DNA of 64,000 nt from Solea solea. Its lineage: Eukaryota; Chordata; Actinopteri; Pleuronectiformes; Soleidae. This document shows, piece after piece, positions 1-10,088 of this stretch (within the stretch, counting starts at the first letter, position 1; each line of letters opens with the position of its first letter). Both the position numbers and the translations under genes were made by a program. The stretch covers positions 12,051,433 through 12,115,432 of the forward strand of contig NC_081140.1 of assembly GCF_958295425.1 (NCBI RefSeq). The letters run 5' to 3'. The notes below the pieces were generated by a model. That model worked only from the letters and a program-made list of their open reading frames with translations, did not search any database and had not been told where the DNA came from.

Positions 1-727
1 AGCCTCTATGGCTCTAAAAGACACAACCATCAATAATGTATGTAAGAGTGAAACACCAGAGGGGAGAGGAGGACAAGGGATGGAAAGTACCTTTAACTCT
101 TGCACATTCTGGTCAATATTCTCTTTGATGTGTCGTAGTTCCAGTATTGATTGAAAATGAGTATGAGCTTGTGCAGCTATTATATACCTAATGCAGTGAA
201 CTACTTTTCTCCAACTAGTCAATTGTAACACGTGAATAGGGCACATGTGTATCAAGTAGTCAGATACCATGCCGCTGCTCTAGAAGTGGAAGCGAAGTGA
301 AAAGCTGCACAAATAATGTATTCGCCTGTTTGTCCTGTACTTTGCCTGAGGTATAAAGCCACAAAATATCAGCTTTTACTCTGCAAACCATGGTCCCTCA
401 ATGGTAACCCTGGTACTGAAAGAAAGAAAGAAAAGAAACAAGCAATCGGACATCACTTCTGGCTTTATAGCCAAACTCTTTGTGGTACAATTGTCGATAA
501 GCTAATATCGCCCTTGGGACATAAAGGTCATTTCAATGTTAAGGTGGGTTGTACTGTAGAGGGAGTCGCTCTCTAAGGTCACAGTCCAGAGTCAAATAGT
601 AAAGAAAAATGAAAAGATTCCACACAGTTAAGCACCCAATAGCAGTCTTGTATAAACTACCTAAAAAGGGATATAGTATATAGTATCTTACCAGAAAATT
701 ACGTTGGATGAAGTCACTTTGCATAAT

Positions 728-1180
728 ATTACTTAAGTAAAAGTATATGACATTTACTGTACTTAAGAATCAAAAGCAATTTTCTGATATGAAACGTACT
801 TAAGTATTAAAAAAGTGAGGAGTAAGATTGAGCCATGGTAGCTCACTGGTAGGGTGAGTTGGAAGGTTGTGAGTCCAATTCCTGGCTCTGCTATATGTGT
901 CCTTGAGCAAGACACTTAACTCCATGTACTCCATGTACTCCATGTCCATGTGTGAATGGGTATGAAAGAAGAATGGCAAAACTATAGTATAAAGCAGCTC
1001 AAGACTAAAAAAGTGCTATATAAATACAGATCATTACCAACTCTTCTTCTGATTTTATTTGGTAGTAACGAGTAACACTAATAAAGTACAGATATGTGAA
1101 TGTTGTACTTAAATACAGCAACAAAGTACAAATACTTTACAACACCAACCTATTTACATCATTTAACACCACTGTACCAA
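728..1180. repeat. Old dispersed fish repeat split by a SINE
   Basis: The left part (728-825) repeats motifs of the type 'acttaagtaaaagta', and the right part (1054-1180) contains 'gtaacgagtaa' and 'tgtacttaaatacag'. Both are typical of a very abundant teleost non-autonomous repeat, which I know from memory. The two halves flank the SINE at 830-1040, so the SINE appears to have inserted into an older element. The family assignment (hAT-like) is a guess. Confidence 0.45.
830..1040 (+). mobile_element. tRNA-derived SINE
   Basis: The 5' part looks like a tRNA: an A-box-like 'tagctcactgg' near 840 and a degenerate B-box 'gagtccaattcc' near 871-882. The body has the phrase 'ccttgagcaagacacttaa' and the end reads 'gtgctatataaatacagatc'. 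Both are characteristic of tRNA-derived SINEs shared by many teleosts. A short internal triplication of 'tccatgtac' near 920-945 is a local slippage product. The element is non-autonomous and would have depended on a LINE for mobility. Confidence 0.75.
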
Positions 1181-1204
1181 GTTGTATCTTAAAAGATAAC
1201 TGTT

Positions 1205-1454
1205 CTGCATTTATAATGACCACTCAAAGCTGCTTTACACTACCGACTTCCCCATTCACCCATTCACTCACACATCCATGCAGTGCACCGATGTACACAG
1301 CATGCTCCTGACAGGCTCAGCCGTCACGAGCAATGTGGGGTTAAGTGTCTTGCCCAGGGGCACATCGGCATGTAGACGAGCCAAAGCCAGGAATCACATC
1401 CACTCTCCTCCAGTTGAGAGACAACTCGCTCTCCCAGTGATCCACCCGTCGCCC
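1205..1454 (-). mobile_element. tRNA-derived SINE, reverse orientation
   Basis: Read on the minus strand, this begins near 1454 with a tRNA-like head ('gtggatcactgggagagcg' as A-box region). It continues through 'ttcctggctttggctcg', 'ctgggcaagacacttaacc' and 'gtgagtgaatgggtgaatgg', and ends with 'agtgtaaagcagctttgagt'. This is the same general family of teleost SINEs as the + strand copy at 830-1040 and is better preserved in the body. Confidence 0.75.
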
Positions 1455-2254
1455 CTTTCCTTTTCATAAATAAAACAAGTAAGGAAAACAAGCACCATTA
1501 GAGATCGTAAATGACTCTCCACGATCAGCTGAAGCCCTTTGTGCTTTAAATGTAGCTTTAAATCACAAGATGATGATGTGTGTGTGTGTGTGCTTTTGTC
1601 TAGTTGGTCTTTAGTTCATCCTTTGTCCAGGCTTCCCAGGCTAAATGGATTAGGATGTCAGTTGTGGAGTTCAGCAAAGGTCTACTGTAAGAAGTCTTAC
1701 AATTATTTATAATTAAACTGTCCTGGATAATGTGAGAGTTGTATTTTCAGGAAATACCTTTCCCGCTGAAAAGAAATGTGTGTTCCCGTCGCAGCAGCTG
1801 TCGCCGAGACTAGAGGCGCTGTGTGTTCATATTGTCCGTATACGTATGATTACACATGTATCTGTTCTATTCTTGTGAATGAAAAACAAAAATAATCTCT
1901 AGAATATTGGGAGATTTTCTTTATACTGACTAAGGACTTGGTCGCTTATTACGTGAGACTGGACAGACATGAATTTGAATACAAATACACAGCATCGATG
2001 TAATCTCTACGATTGTAAGAATGAAGTAAAAGCCGCGTTTTCGTTCTTTTTCGTAAACCTCAAACACATCACGATATACTACTGTTCATCGAATAGGACC
2101 GGCATGTAAAAATGTAGGAAATGTTTCTCCATGCAGAGTTGGAAAAGAGCAATGGGGAGTGCAGAGAAGATGATGTAATAGACCTTCCTACGTTTTACCT
2201 TTCTTTCTGCATTGACCTTGTGGGAGAACGGAACAGTGGTGGGATACCAAAGGA

Positions 2255-2575
2255 TGAGAGAGAGAGAGAGAGGGAGAGGGAGAGGGATGCAGGGGTGCTG
2301 GAAAGTATAGAAACTGAAAAACTACAATTTTGAAAGGTAGAGGGATCAGATAGAAGACGTACTACATGCAAGAGGTGTGAGAAGTGGCAAGAGAGGTGCA
2401 AAAAGATGGAGGAGGAGGAGGGAGGGAGGGGCAGAGAGAGGGAGGAGTCACACGAGGCTGCCTCACTGCAGTATTTCATCTGGTAGCAAGTCTCTGTCTC
2501 TCTGCGTCTCTGCATCTGGCTCTCTGTGCTCACTCTCTCTCTCTCTCCCTCTCCCTCTCACTCTCTCTCTCTTAC
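2255..2575. repeat. Purine-rich then pyrimidine-rich simple sequence
   Basis: A (GA)n-type tract at about 2255-2286, a GGA-rich stretch at about 2405-2445 and a (CT)n/(CCCT) tract at about 2533-2572 lie within 320 bp. Opposite strand asymmetry on the two sides could let the region fold or form triplex DNA. The open frames here encode only Ser/Leu or Arg/Glu/Gly repeats and are not genes. Confidence 0.8.
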
Positions 2576-3892
2576 TCACAGGACTGCTGAGTCATCAGGA
2601 CCAGGAGCCTGTACTAAACTGTTTCTGTGTATGACTTATCGTATAGTGGCAAAGGTGTGGGTGTGTGGGTGTGTGGGTGTGTATGTTCCGTGACGGATGC
2701 TTCAGTGTTACAGTGTCAGCTGTATGTACAGACAGGTCACCCCTATGACATTGACTGGTAGCATGGGAGCAAAACATACAGTGATGTGCATGCATTTGTG
2801 TTGTTAATAGAGAGAGATGTTTGCATGCAAATGTGTGTGAAATGTACATATGGACTTTCGGTAAAGACGTAGAAAGAGTGTGTGCGTGTGTATGTGCGTG
2901 TGTGTGGTGCAGAGAGGCAGGCAGGCCTGTGGAGTGGTGCAGCAGCAGCAGTGGGAAGGGAGCCAGAAACACCCGAATGCAGAGGAGAGAATGGTGCAGA
3001 GTCCCATCTCACACATGCACGCACACAGCACACTTGCACAAACACATACACACTAAGAGAGAAAGGCAGATATTCTGTCTGGGGAGTGTGAGCCCAATCT
3101 GACACATAACGCTGGAGGAGAGGAGCAAACTTGTAGGGAAACAGTTTCATTTCATTTCACGTTGCATTATATACATGCGTATTCTTTTGGCTTAAGTGTG
3201 AAATACGTGGGCTTACTGGTGCAGTCGGTGCACCTGTCTCACAGCTTCAGATATTGAACAAGTATAATTAAATCCCCTTTGTGTTTTCTGTTACTCTGAA
3301 TGCTCGTCACACAACAAATGAAACATACTGCAGCATTCGAGAAAAACGCACTTTTATGACATTCACTTACCACACTTGATTCAGCTGATTTGATCGAGTC
3401 AAATTGTATTCTCCACCAACACTTGAATCTGTTTGTTTGCTATGACATTATTGGAGGAGGCTTGACGTACAAGTCACTTTAAATGTGTTCTGTGACTGTG
3501 AAAAAACAGCACATCGAATGACCATCAGCCCAAAAGACAGCAGTCAGCAGATACTTGGAGGAACACATCTGACTACTCTCAAAGCAAAGCCCCCGAGGGA
3601 CGACGCTGACAAATGAGACAAAAAGTCAAAATGTGACAAACTGACAATAAAGAAAATACCCTCAAAGACCCTAACCGATGTATGTATTTACAAATACAAC
3701 AAATGAACCGTGTGGATTTGATTCATGTGAATCATTTTTACAAACTGAACAAAAACATTTGACATTACTTTGACTTCAACACCGGTGCTGTCGTGATTTG
3801 ACTATGGTTTTAGCATTATCACTAGTCCTCACAGACATTTAAGGTTTCATTTGTTTTAATCTTCACTGTATATTCATTACTGTTATTTACAG

Positions 3893-4053
3893 GTTGTTTG
3901 AGCATGGATGTGCTTGTGCACAACAACATCGATGCGCTGAACGGCTCAACGATCAGAATCTCCTGCACGTTCACGTCTTGCTACAAAATGGATGTTACCA
4001 AGTTTTCCATGAACTGGACCTTCCAAGAAACACTCAACGACACAGAGGACAGG
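3893..4053 (+). CDS. scn2b: scn2b exon 2: N-terminal half of the Ig domain
   Basis: The acceptor is 'ttatttacag' and the donor 'gtaatg'. The exon enters in phase 1 and leaves in phase 0. It encodes CLSMDVLVHNN... through NWTFQETLNDTEDR. The first Ig cysteine (3964-3966) and the free alpha-linking cysteine (3979-3981) sit in SCTFTSC, matching PCTFNSC of human beta-2. Codons at 4030 (Thr) and 4039 (Asp) stand where human beta-2 has C72 and C75. Confidence 0.93.
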
Positions 4054-5465
4054 GTAATGGCCAAGTTTGCACATCTTTTAGAAAAAAAAAACAATGCTGT
4101 GCATGCACTCCTTCAATCGAGGTTCCTGTATATTTCGCCCCACGCTACTTAGCAACATTGTTCACAGGTATTTGAGACTAAATTCATACTACATTCATGC
4201 ATGTAACAAAGTAAGTGCGAAATGTGAAGCAAGTCGACCACAGGTTGAGACCAAATGGTGCTCCTGTCACATCTGGGGTATTTTAATGCGGCCAATTCCA
4301 GCAGAATTTACATTGTAATGAGGACACCTACGTTTCAACCCCTCACACTGCAACACAGTTATTTATATGGAGATGTTGAACAAGGCGAGGAATAACACGT
4401 TGTCTTACTCCTGACCAGGTGCCTTTTGTGCCTAAATCACCTCATCCTTTACCTGGAAATGGTTGTTATCAATATGAAATAATGGAAAATGTGGTTTAGT
4501 CACGTGGGAAGGTAATGCGTTCAAGTTTAGAGGTTTGATAAGCCACTCACATTCTGTGCTCTCTCGCCACAGTTTATGACTTTCGATGTAAAAAAAGGAA
4601 TGGTACCTTTACGTCCTGAGCGGTTCGGAGAGAGGGTCACGTTCGTTGGAAACCTGGACAAAAACGATCTGTCCATCACCCTGTCAGATGTTAAGGTGGA
4701 CGATGTGGGGATTTACAAGTGCCATGTGAAGAATCCCCCCGACCGCATCCAGGGCCGTGGTATCATACAGCTTAATGTCGTCACCGAACGTAAGATTTAC
4801 GCACATTTTCTAGCTCAAATTCAAGTATAAAACACCTGCTTCGGAGTGAGCGTCCATGTTTTCCTGTCATACTCATAAATAAATTCTATGGTTAGTAGTA
4901 GTAGATATTATTATTGATAATATTTATAAATCTGTAAATCTGAAAATTTAAAACCAACTTTTCCTAACTAATCATCATAGCATGTGACTGTTTTTGCATT
5001 TCCTGATGTGTGAGGACCTACTGGTGCTGAGTCAGCTTGTTACTTATTAATGACCAACAAGCTTAAACTTGGTCCCTCAGCATCTCTCTTGCACTCACGC
5101 ACACACATACACACACATGCTCACACTGGACACTGACCAACTCAGCACCACTTTCTTTCCTTCCACTCTGTTTAATCAGCCCAGTAGAGCTTTTAGCCAG
5201 CGCTGCACTTGTCTTTACGTTGTCTACAAAATGTATTTAAAAAAAATTTAACCCTTTCTTCTCCTCAGTTCCCCCGCCAAGGGATTCAACCATTGCAGTC
5301 GCTATAGGGGCATCAGTGGGTGGAGCGTTAGCTCTACTGATCCTTTCCATGGTAGTAGTAAAATGCCTTCGCCGACACCGGAAACAGGAACTGATTTCGG
5401 ATGAGAAGATGGAGGAGGAGGGGAAACTGGATTGTGAGGGTGTTGCAGAGGAGGGAACCAAGTAA
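3893..5465 (+). CDS. scn2b: Sodium channel subunit beta-2 (partial, exons 2-4)
   Basis: Three exons (3893-4053, 4573-4789, 5269-5465) join in frame and encode most of a beta-2 subunit, the single-pass auxiliary subunit that is disulfide-linked to the voltage-gated sodium channel alpha subunit. Order: an extracellular V-type Ig domain; a PPPRDST linker; a transmembrane helix around TIAVAIGASVGG...VVVKC; and a short acidic tail with EEEGKLD. Human SCN2B has the same order with near-identical landmarks (FSLNWT, NPPDR, RDSTVAV, GASVGG, EEEGKTD). Ig cysteines are at 3964 and 4720, and the extra cysteine thought to bond the alpha subunit is at 3979. NGS, NWT and NDT are glycosylation sequons. The signal-peptide exon is missing from what I could find. 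The mammalian C72/C75 pair is absent. The stop lies inside a splice donor, so a longer C-terminus is possible. Confidence 0.93.
4573..4789 (+). CDS. scn2b: scn2b exon 3: C-terminal half of the Ig domain
   Basis: The acceptor is 'ctctcgccacag' and the donor 'gtaaga'; it runs from phase 0 to phase 1. It encodes FMTFDVKKG, RFGERVTFVGN, the DDVGIYKC motif with the second Ig cysteine (4720-4722), and NPPDRIQGRG, close to NPPDRHRGHG of human beta-2. The DxGxYxC signature is the standard end of a V-type Ig fold. Confidence 0.94.
5269..5465 (+). CDS. scn2b: scn2b exon 4: transmembrane helix and cytoplasmic tail
   Basis: The acceptor is 'cttctcctcag'. The exon completes a Leu codon, then encodes PPPRDSTIAVAIGASVGG, a hydrophobic helix ending VVVKC, a basic stop-transfer segment (LRRHRKQ) and an acidic tail ending EEGTK, with TAA at 5463-5465. 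Human beta-2 ends ...DDGAK at the same place, supporting this stop. The bases CAA|GTAAGA at 5459-5467 also form a consensus 5' splice site that would remove the stop. Confidence 0.9.
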
Positions 5466-6540
5466 GAAATGTCACCATAACACCATTAATCCTTAGTCAG
5501 ATACTACCAAATCATAAAGTAGTGAATGAGATTGTAGTGCGCAGCTGTTTCACAGGCAGATACCACCATTGTTTACTATGTTTGCATCATATTTATCTTA
5601 TATTGCCATCATTTGGTTTCTCTTGTTATTTCTAGTCTTATCGTGTATTACATTATTTTGCTGCCCTTTTTGCTGCAGTGTCAATTAATACCGCTTTTTA
5701 CTGCCAACAATTATTTAAAAAAAAACATCTGCGATCATGATCAAGATCATCATCTAATGTTATTATATTGCTTTGTTATTTAAACTCACTGACTTCAGCA
5801 GTTTATGTTTGCTACACTGTATAAATGGTAATATTGTCCTATTTTTAGCTTAGCCACCACAGCATCATAACCGACATGTGCCACTCATTTAAGAGCTGTA
5901 TACTTGTAGTAGTCATGAATTAAACTTGAGTTCACATGCACATTCTCCAAACTGAAATTATATAGCCCAGATAATGTGTAATGGGGCTCGGATTTATATT
6001 TTGTCATAAGTGAAAATCAAAAGTCTATTCCTAAATCTTAAATTCACCGCGTGTTCCGATTATATGAATTACAAAAGTCAAACCTCGCCCCATCTTTTTC
6101 TGAATGCTAAGATGCTATCATATGGTTGGGTACCTTCTCGTATACTTACAGGCAACCATAGCTGGATCACCTGATAGAACCAGCAGAATGTGGAGCAAAC
6201 ACCCCCGGGGGTAAATATCTGTTTATGTTAAACAGTCTGGAATAGCGTCTCTGACTGTAATGAACACTGTAGATTTTTTGTACCCTGGAAAGTAAAGTCA
6301 AACTAAACAAACAGAATATTGCTGGATTTGCATGTTGCATGCTACATTTAGAACAGCATACCCAAATGTCTGCTGTAGTCAAATGTACCATAAACTGGAT
6401 TTATTAATCACCAGACTAAAATAGGTGTTTAGTCTGTGTGCCCAGATCTCTCTGCATGTAAGTTTTGTCTTCAGAGAGCTTTATTTATTGGGCATTTCAC
6501 CACCTTGCACGTCATTCTATCTTTCCTTCCTCTCTTTCAG

Positions 6541-6559
6541 ACCCGCACCCCGTTCCTGA
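6541..6559 (+). CDS. scn2b: Possible alternative last coding exon of scn2b
   Basis: A strong polypyrimidine tract and AG ('ccttcctctctttcag') end at 6540. If the donor at 5462 is used, the frame continues from the split Lys codon into PAPRS and a TGA at 6557-6559, adding five residues after EEGTK. scn4b also has an intron near the start of its tail, so an intron here is plausible. The mammalian gene ends without it. The choice cannot be settled from DNA alone. Confidence 0.45.
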
Positions 6560-6613
6560 AGATCTATCTAAGTAAACACTGTTGAATCATTGTCCACCAA
6601 TGCTTCCATTCCT

Positions 6614-6639
<26 letters not shown>
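6614..6639. repeat. (GT)n microsatellite
   Basis: An uninterrupted GT run lies just after the possible scn2b terminal exon, within the probable 3' untranslated or flanking region. Confidence 0.95.
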
Positions 6640-6644
<5 letters not shown>

Positions 6645-6973
6645 CAGAAAGAGATGTGTGTGTATGTTTTTCCTTGAAAATAATCCAGGGAATGCTTTTC
6701 CTCAAACTAACCACTTATCATATATTACTTTAAAATATAGTTCCAGGTCAGCATAAATAGCATTACAAGTGTAATGACACTTATATGGTACATAATAAGA
6801 CAGGCTAGGGCTGGACGGTATGACCTAACAGTTACCCCATAGTATATATTGAGTATAGAATGGTCACAGCATCACACCATCTAGTTTTTGCTCTGGTTAT
6901 TTTGCTGGATGTGGTTTTGGAGCTTTGGGACAATAGCTATTTATTGCCAGGAGTCAATTATCAATTACCCATT

Positions 6974-6979
6974 AATAAA
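6974..6979 (+). terminator. Candidate scn2b polyadenylation signal
   Basis: An AATAAA hexamer about 415 bp after the 6541-6559 exon is the first canonical signal I found downstream on the + strand. No GU-rich element was rigorously assessed, so assignment to scn2b is tentative. Confidence 0.35.
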
Positions 6980-7726
6980 CCTAACAGTGAGCTTCATTTG
7001 TGATGGAAGTTAAAAGCCTTTCTCACTGCAGAGAAGAGAGTGTGTGTGTGTAGTGTGTTTGGAGGAAATGTGTGCCATTAGCTCCACTGTCTCGCAACAG
7101 CTGCAGTCCAACCGTTGTTTTCAGCAAAGCATTTTATTTTGTATTTGCTTTACATACTGTGAATTCATTGTCACATCTCACAACTGTGATTATGGGTACC
7201 ATGTCCATAATGTGTGTGTTATGTCCTGACACAGCTGAATTTTTGCTTGTGTCCGAGCCAGCGATCTTTTCTGAAACATTCCTTAAATACGTGGAGGTTT
7301 TCCACGCAAAAAAACTGCCCTGCACTGTGACTTGTCATAACAGAAAAAACACAGGTAGGCCTACAGCTCATACAAACTCCTAGTGCAGTCATGACACCAG
7401 CTGTGTCCAGAACCACTGCATATTTACCACACAGTGCACAATAGTAATTAACCCCTCAGCATTTGCCTTATCTTAAATTTAAGTGAGTAAATATATTCAG
7501 GGTTACAGATTTGGGCGTTCCGCCGTCTCGCTGAGCTGCTATTTCTGTGGTGGCAGGACACAGTGACTCAGTATCTGCTGTTGCCTGCCCCTCACTCATT
7601 AATTATAAAGGAACATTATGAGTTGTGATTTTAACATTATTCAAATTCTAAATAGTAGTTCGACTACTGTTAGCTCGGAAATAGAGAACACAGGGTTCAA
7701 TACTGCCACGTTTTCAAGCCACGTAG

Positions 7727-7770
7727 CAAGCTACTTGTTATGCTAACAAGTTATGCTAACAAGTAGCTTG
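7727..7770. repeat. Inverted repeat, 14-bp perfect arms
   Basis: The arm 'caagctacttgtta' (7727-7740) is exactly reverse-complementary to 'taacaagtagcttg' (7757-7770), with a 16-bp spacer. The spacer and arm share the direct repeat 'tgctaacaag' (7741 and 7754). It could form a hairpin. Whether it is a transposon end or a slippage product is unknown. Confidence 0.85.
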
Positions 7771-8739
7771 TACTGAATGGATGGAGTTGATTATATTTTG
7801 ACATTATTTTACGTACTATATGTCGCAATACTCCACCGTGTTTTACAATTATTAAATGGTGAAAATCGTAACATAAAACATAAAATGTACACCGACACAC
7901 TTTATGTGAATATAATACTTTTTTAAGTTGAATTTCATCAGCCTAAGCTTCAATGCTGTTCGAGCAGGTGCAAAGAGAAGCAGGTAACTTCCCCTAACGA
8001 CAGGTGCTAAACAAGAACGAGGTTTTAACGTGGAAAACCGTACACTCTTAATGAAGCTTGCATCCAAACTGCAGGGAGACACTACCACAGTAATGGCAGC
8101 TTTGCTTACTTCCGGTTCTTCGTAGGCTTCATCTTAATAGCGTTCCCACACAGCCTTGCAGAACTAGCCCAAATAGTGATTAAATAGTTTTATTCCATTA
8201 TTGAACAAGTGACTAAAATGAATTTCTGAATATCTGGGTGACTGAGCCAACATGGACAATACCAGGAACCTGATCTTGAGCAGCTAAATGGAATTTAGCC
8301 ATTATTTCATTCTGCTGTTTACACCTGTGCTTTTTCTCCTGTGACATGTTCACATTTTCTGCTGTTAAAAAGGGCAGGTGGAGCAACAGGTTTTACAATA
8401 ATGTCTTTGTTTGTTTTTGTTTTGGTTTCATTTTGGTTTACATTCAAAAGTGTCTTCATTAGTGTTAGTGTTTTTACAAAGAAGTGGAACATTTTCTCTC
8501 AGTGACACAAATGAGCAACTGCAGTTCTACACTAATATTTAAATAGAGTACCTAAATATTTATATGTGTACAGTATATTACAGGTTATATCATCCATCCC
8601 TATATATAAGGGTATGCTATGTCACTGCGCCCAAAAACCAAGGTTGCTGTGACAGACACAGAAGTCAGTTCAATTTCTTAGCTCGTGTGATACCAAGAAT
8701 AGTCGCAACCGCAATATGTCATGCGAGCCTTTGCACACA

Positions 8740-8928
8740 CTGCATAGGATTAACAGTGGCGTTGTGTGACTTTTTCTGTTTCATACAAAATAAAGCAAGT
8801 GCTATACGGTTCGACATGAAGTGCATTGTCGACCACATTAAGTCAAAAACATATCAAGACAATTTCGAGCGAAAAACTCACTCTGCGTCCACAGTCACAC
8901 ACACAAGTCATGTTTTAATGCGTCTTTG
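8740..8928 (+). pseudogene. Possible CGGBP1-like zinc-finger fragment of a hAT-type element
   Basis: One frame reads LCDFFCF, then DMKCIVDHIKSKT and STVTHTSH. The spacing of Cys residues before I-x-DH-x-KSKT resembles the BED-like finger of CGGBP1, which has SAISDHLKSKTH and derives from hAT transposons. The frame lacks a good start and its upstream part is not recognisable, so it would be a relic. The resemblance rests on about 30 residues and could be chance. Confidence 0.35.
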
Positions 8929-9927
8929 AGCCTTTGTCATGGAGACCCACACACAGACAACACAGGTATATAGAAACCATGACCTACATCACACAGCAAT
9001 ATGGGAAACAATACCAAATGACCAAAATGATCCCAAATCATCATCTACTCATGTTGTAATCAAATTTGATGGGTAGAAGTTGTGATCTTGGCAAATGAAG
9101 CATGTACAATAAACTATACTTCCATGGCTGCACGTCAAACAATGCATATCAAAAAGAAACATGTGCAGTCGTATGAGACGGTAAAATACTTAATTCTGTT
9201 CAGTAAAGTCAGTCCAAGCATGTTTAAACCCCTGACTCCTGACTTTCATTTTGATTTAATTTCGAAAAATGCACATGCAGTATATCTTTTGCAGAATGTC
9301 CAAGGTATTTGGTTGATGAATATATAAATACAGACCGTAACTGTTTAACAGGTCACTTGACAGGCTTCAAACTTGACAAGTGACTTGCTAAGGGCACCAG
9401 TGAGTGCAGAGCTGATGTTTGGAGAAGAAATGCAAGATACAGGATATCAGTAGAAATGCTAAAGGAGCCACTTCCGTGGGCAAATATTGAACGGGTACTG
9501 AATAAAAAAAATAAATAAATAACAAACAGTACAATCTATCAAACCATTTGACTCTCCCACTGAGCCATTTTAATAGAGCTTTTAAAACTTTTTACTCTCA
9601 GACAAGAAAAACAATAGTGTCTATTGTAAAGCAGACCAACATATGGGTATTTAAACTATCGTTGTCTCCAAAGTAATGCCTTTACCTCAACAGTGGTGTT
9701 TAACTAACTGTATTTTGACATTGTTTTGCACATTAACAACACATTGACACATGTTCTTATATCACCACAATGGAGAGTATAATGGACATAAATGGAAAAG
9801 AAGATAATCTTAGGGAGACGGTCTGCTGTAACAGAAACGTGGCATGGGAATTGTATGTTTGGACTGGAAATATATTGGTTGTGCATTGTTTATTTAGTTA
9901 TGGCACTTTGAATGTGAAAAAAAAATA

Positions 9928-9940
9928 TATATATATATAT
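9928..9940. repeat. Short (AT)n tract
   Basis: A poly-A run followed by alternating AT; low-complexity sequence only. Confidence 0.8.
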
Positions 9941-10059
9941 TCTCTTAAAAATAGATGACCATTTAATGTCAATATTACACATTGCAGCATGTGCACTTTG
10001 TTAATTTATCTCTGAATGTCTTACTATGTTTTAGCTATAACAGCCAACTGTGTCACAAA

Positions 10060-10088
10060 TGATGATGATGATGATGATGATGATGATG
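10060..10088. repeat. (GAT)n trinucleotide microsatellite
   Basis: About nine to ten uninterrupted GAT units. They are in non-coding DNA, since no supported exon is near. Confidence 0.93.

Larger units (their letters stand above)
1..3892. other. Sequence upstream of scn2b exon 2 (probably intron 1 or 5' flank)
   Basis: No exon could be supported here. The first recognisable scn2b exon starts at 3893 in phase 1, so an upstream exon carrying the signal peptide must exist. I looked for an ATG followed by a hydrophobic stretch and a phase-1 GT donor and found no convincing one. The stretch contains two tRNA-derived SINEs, an older dispersed repeat, purine- and pyrimidine-rich simple sequence around 2.25-2.6 kb and GT-rich tracts around 2.65-2.9 kb. 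The open frames across 2.1-3.15 kb follow the simple repeats and look like no known protein. Confidence 0.6.

Noticed and set aside
3196..3245. A tRNA-derived SINE head
   Set aside because: 'ggcttactggtgcagtcgg' resembles an A box, but the B box and tail are missing.
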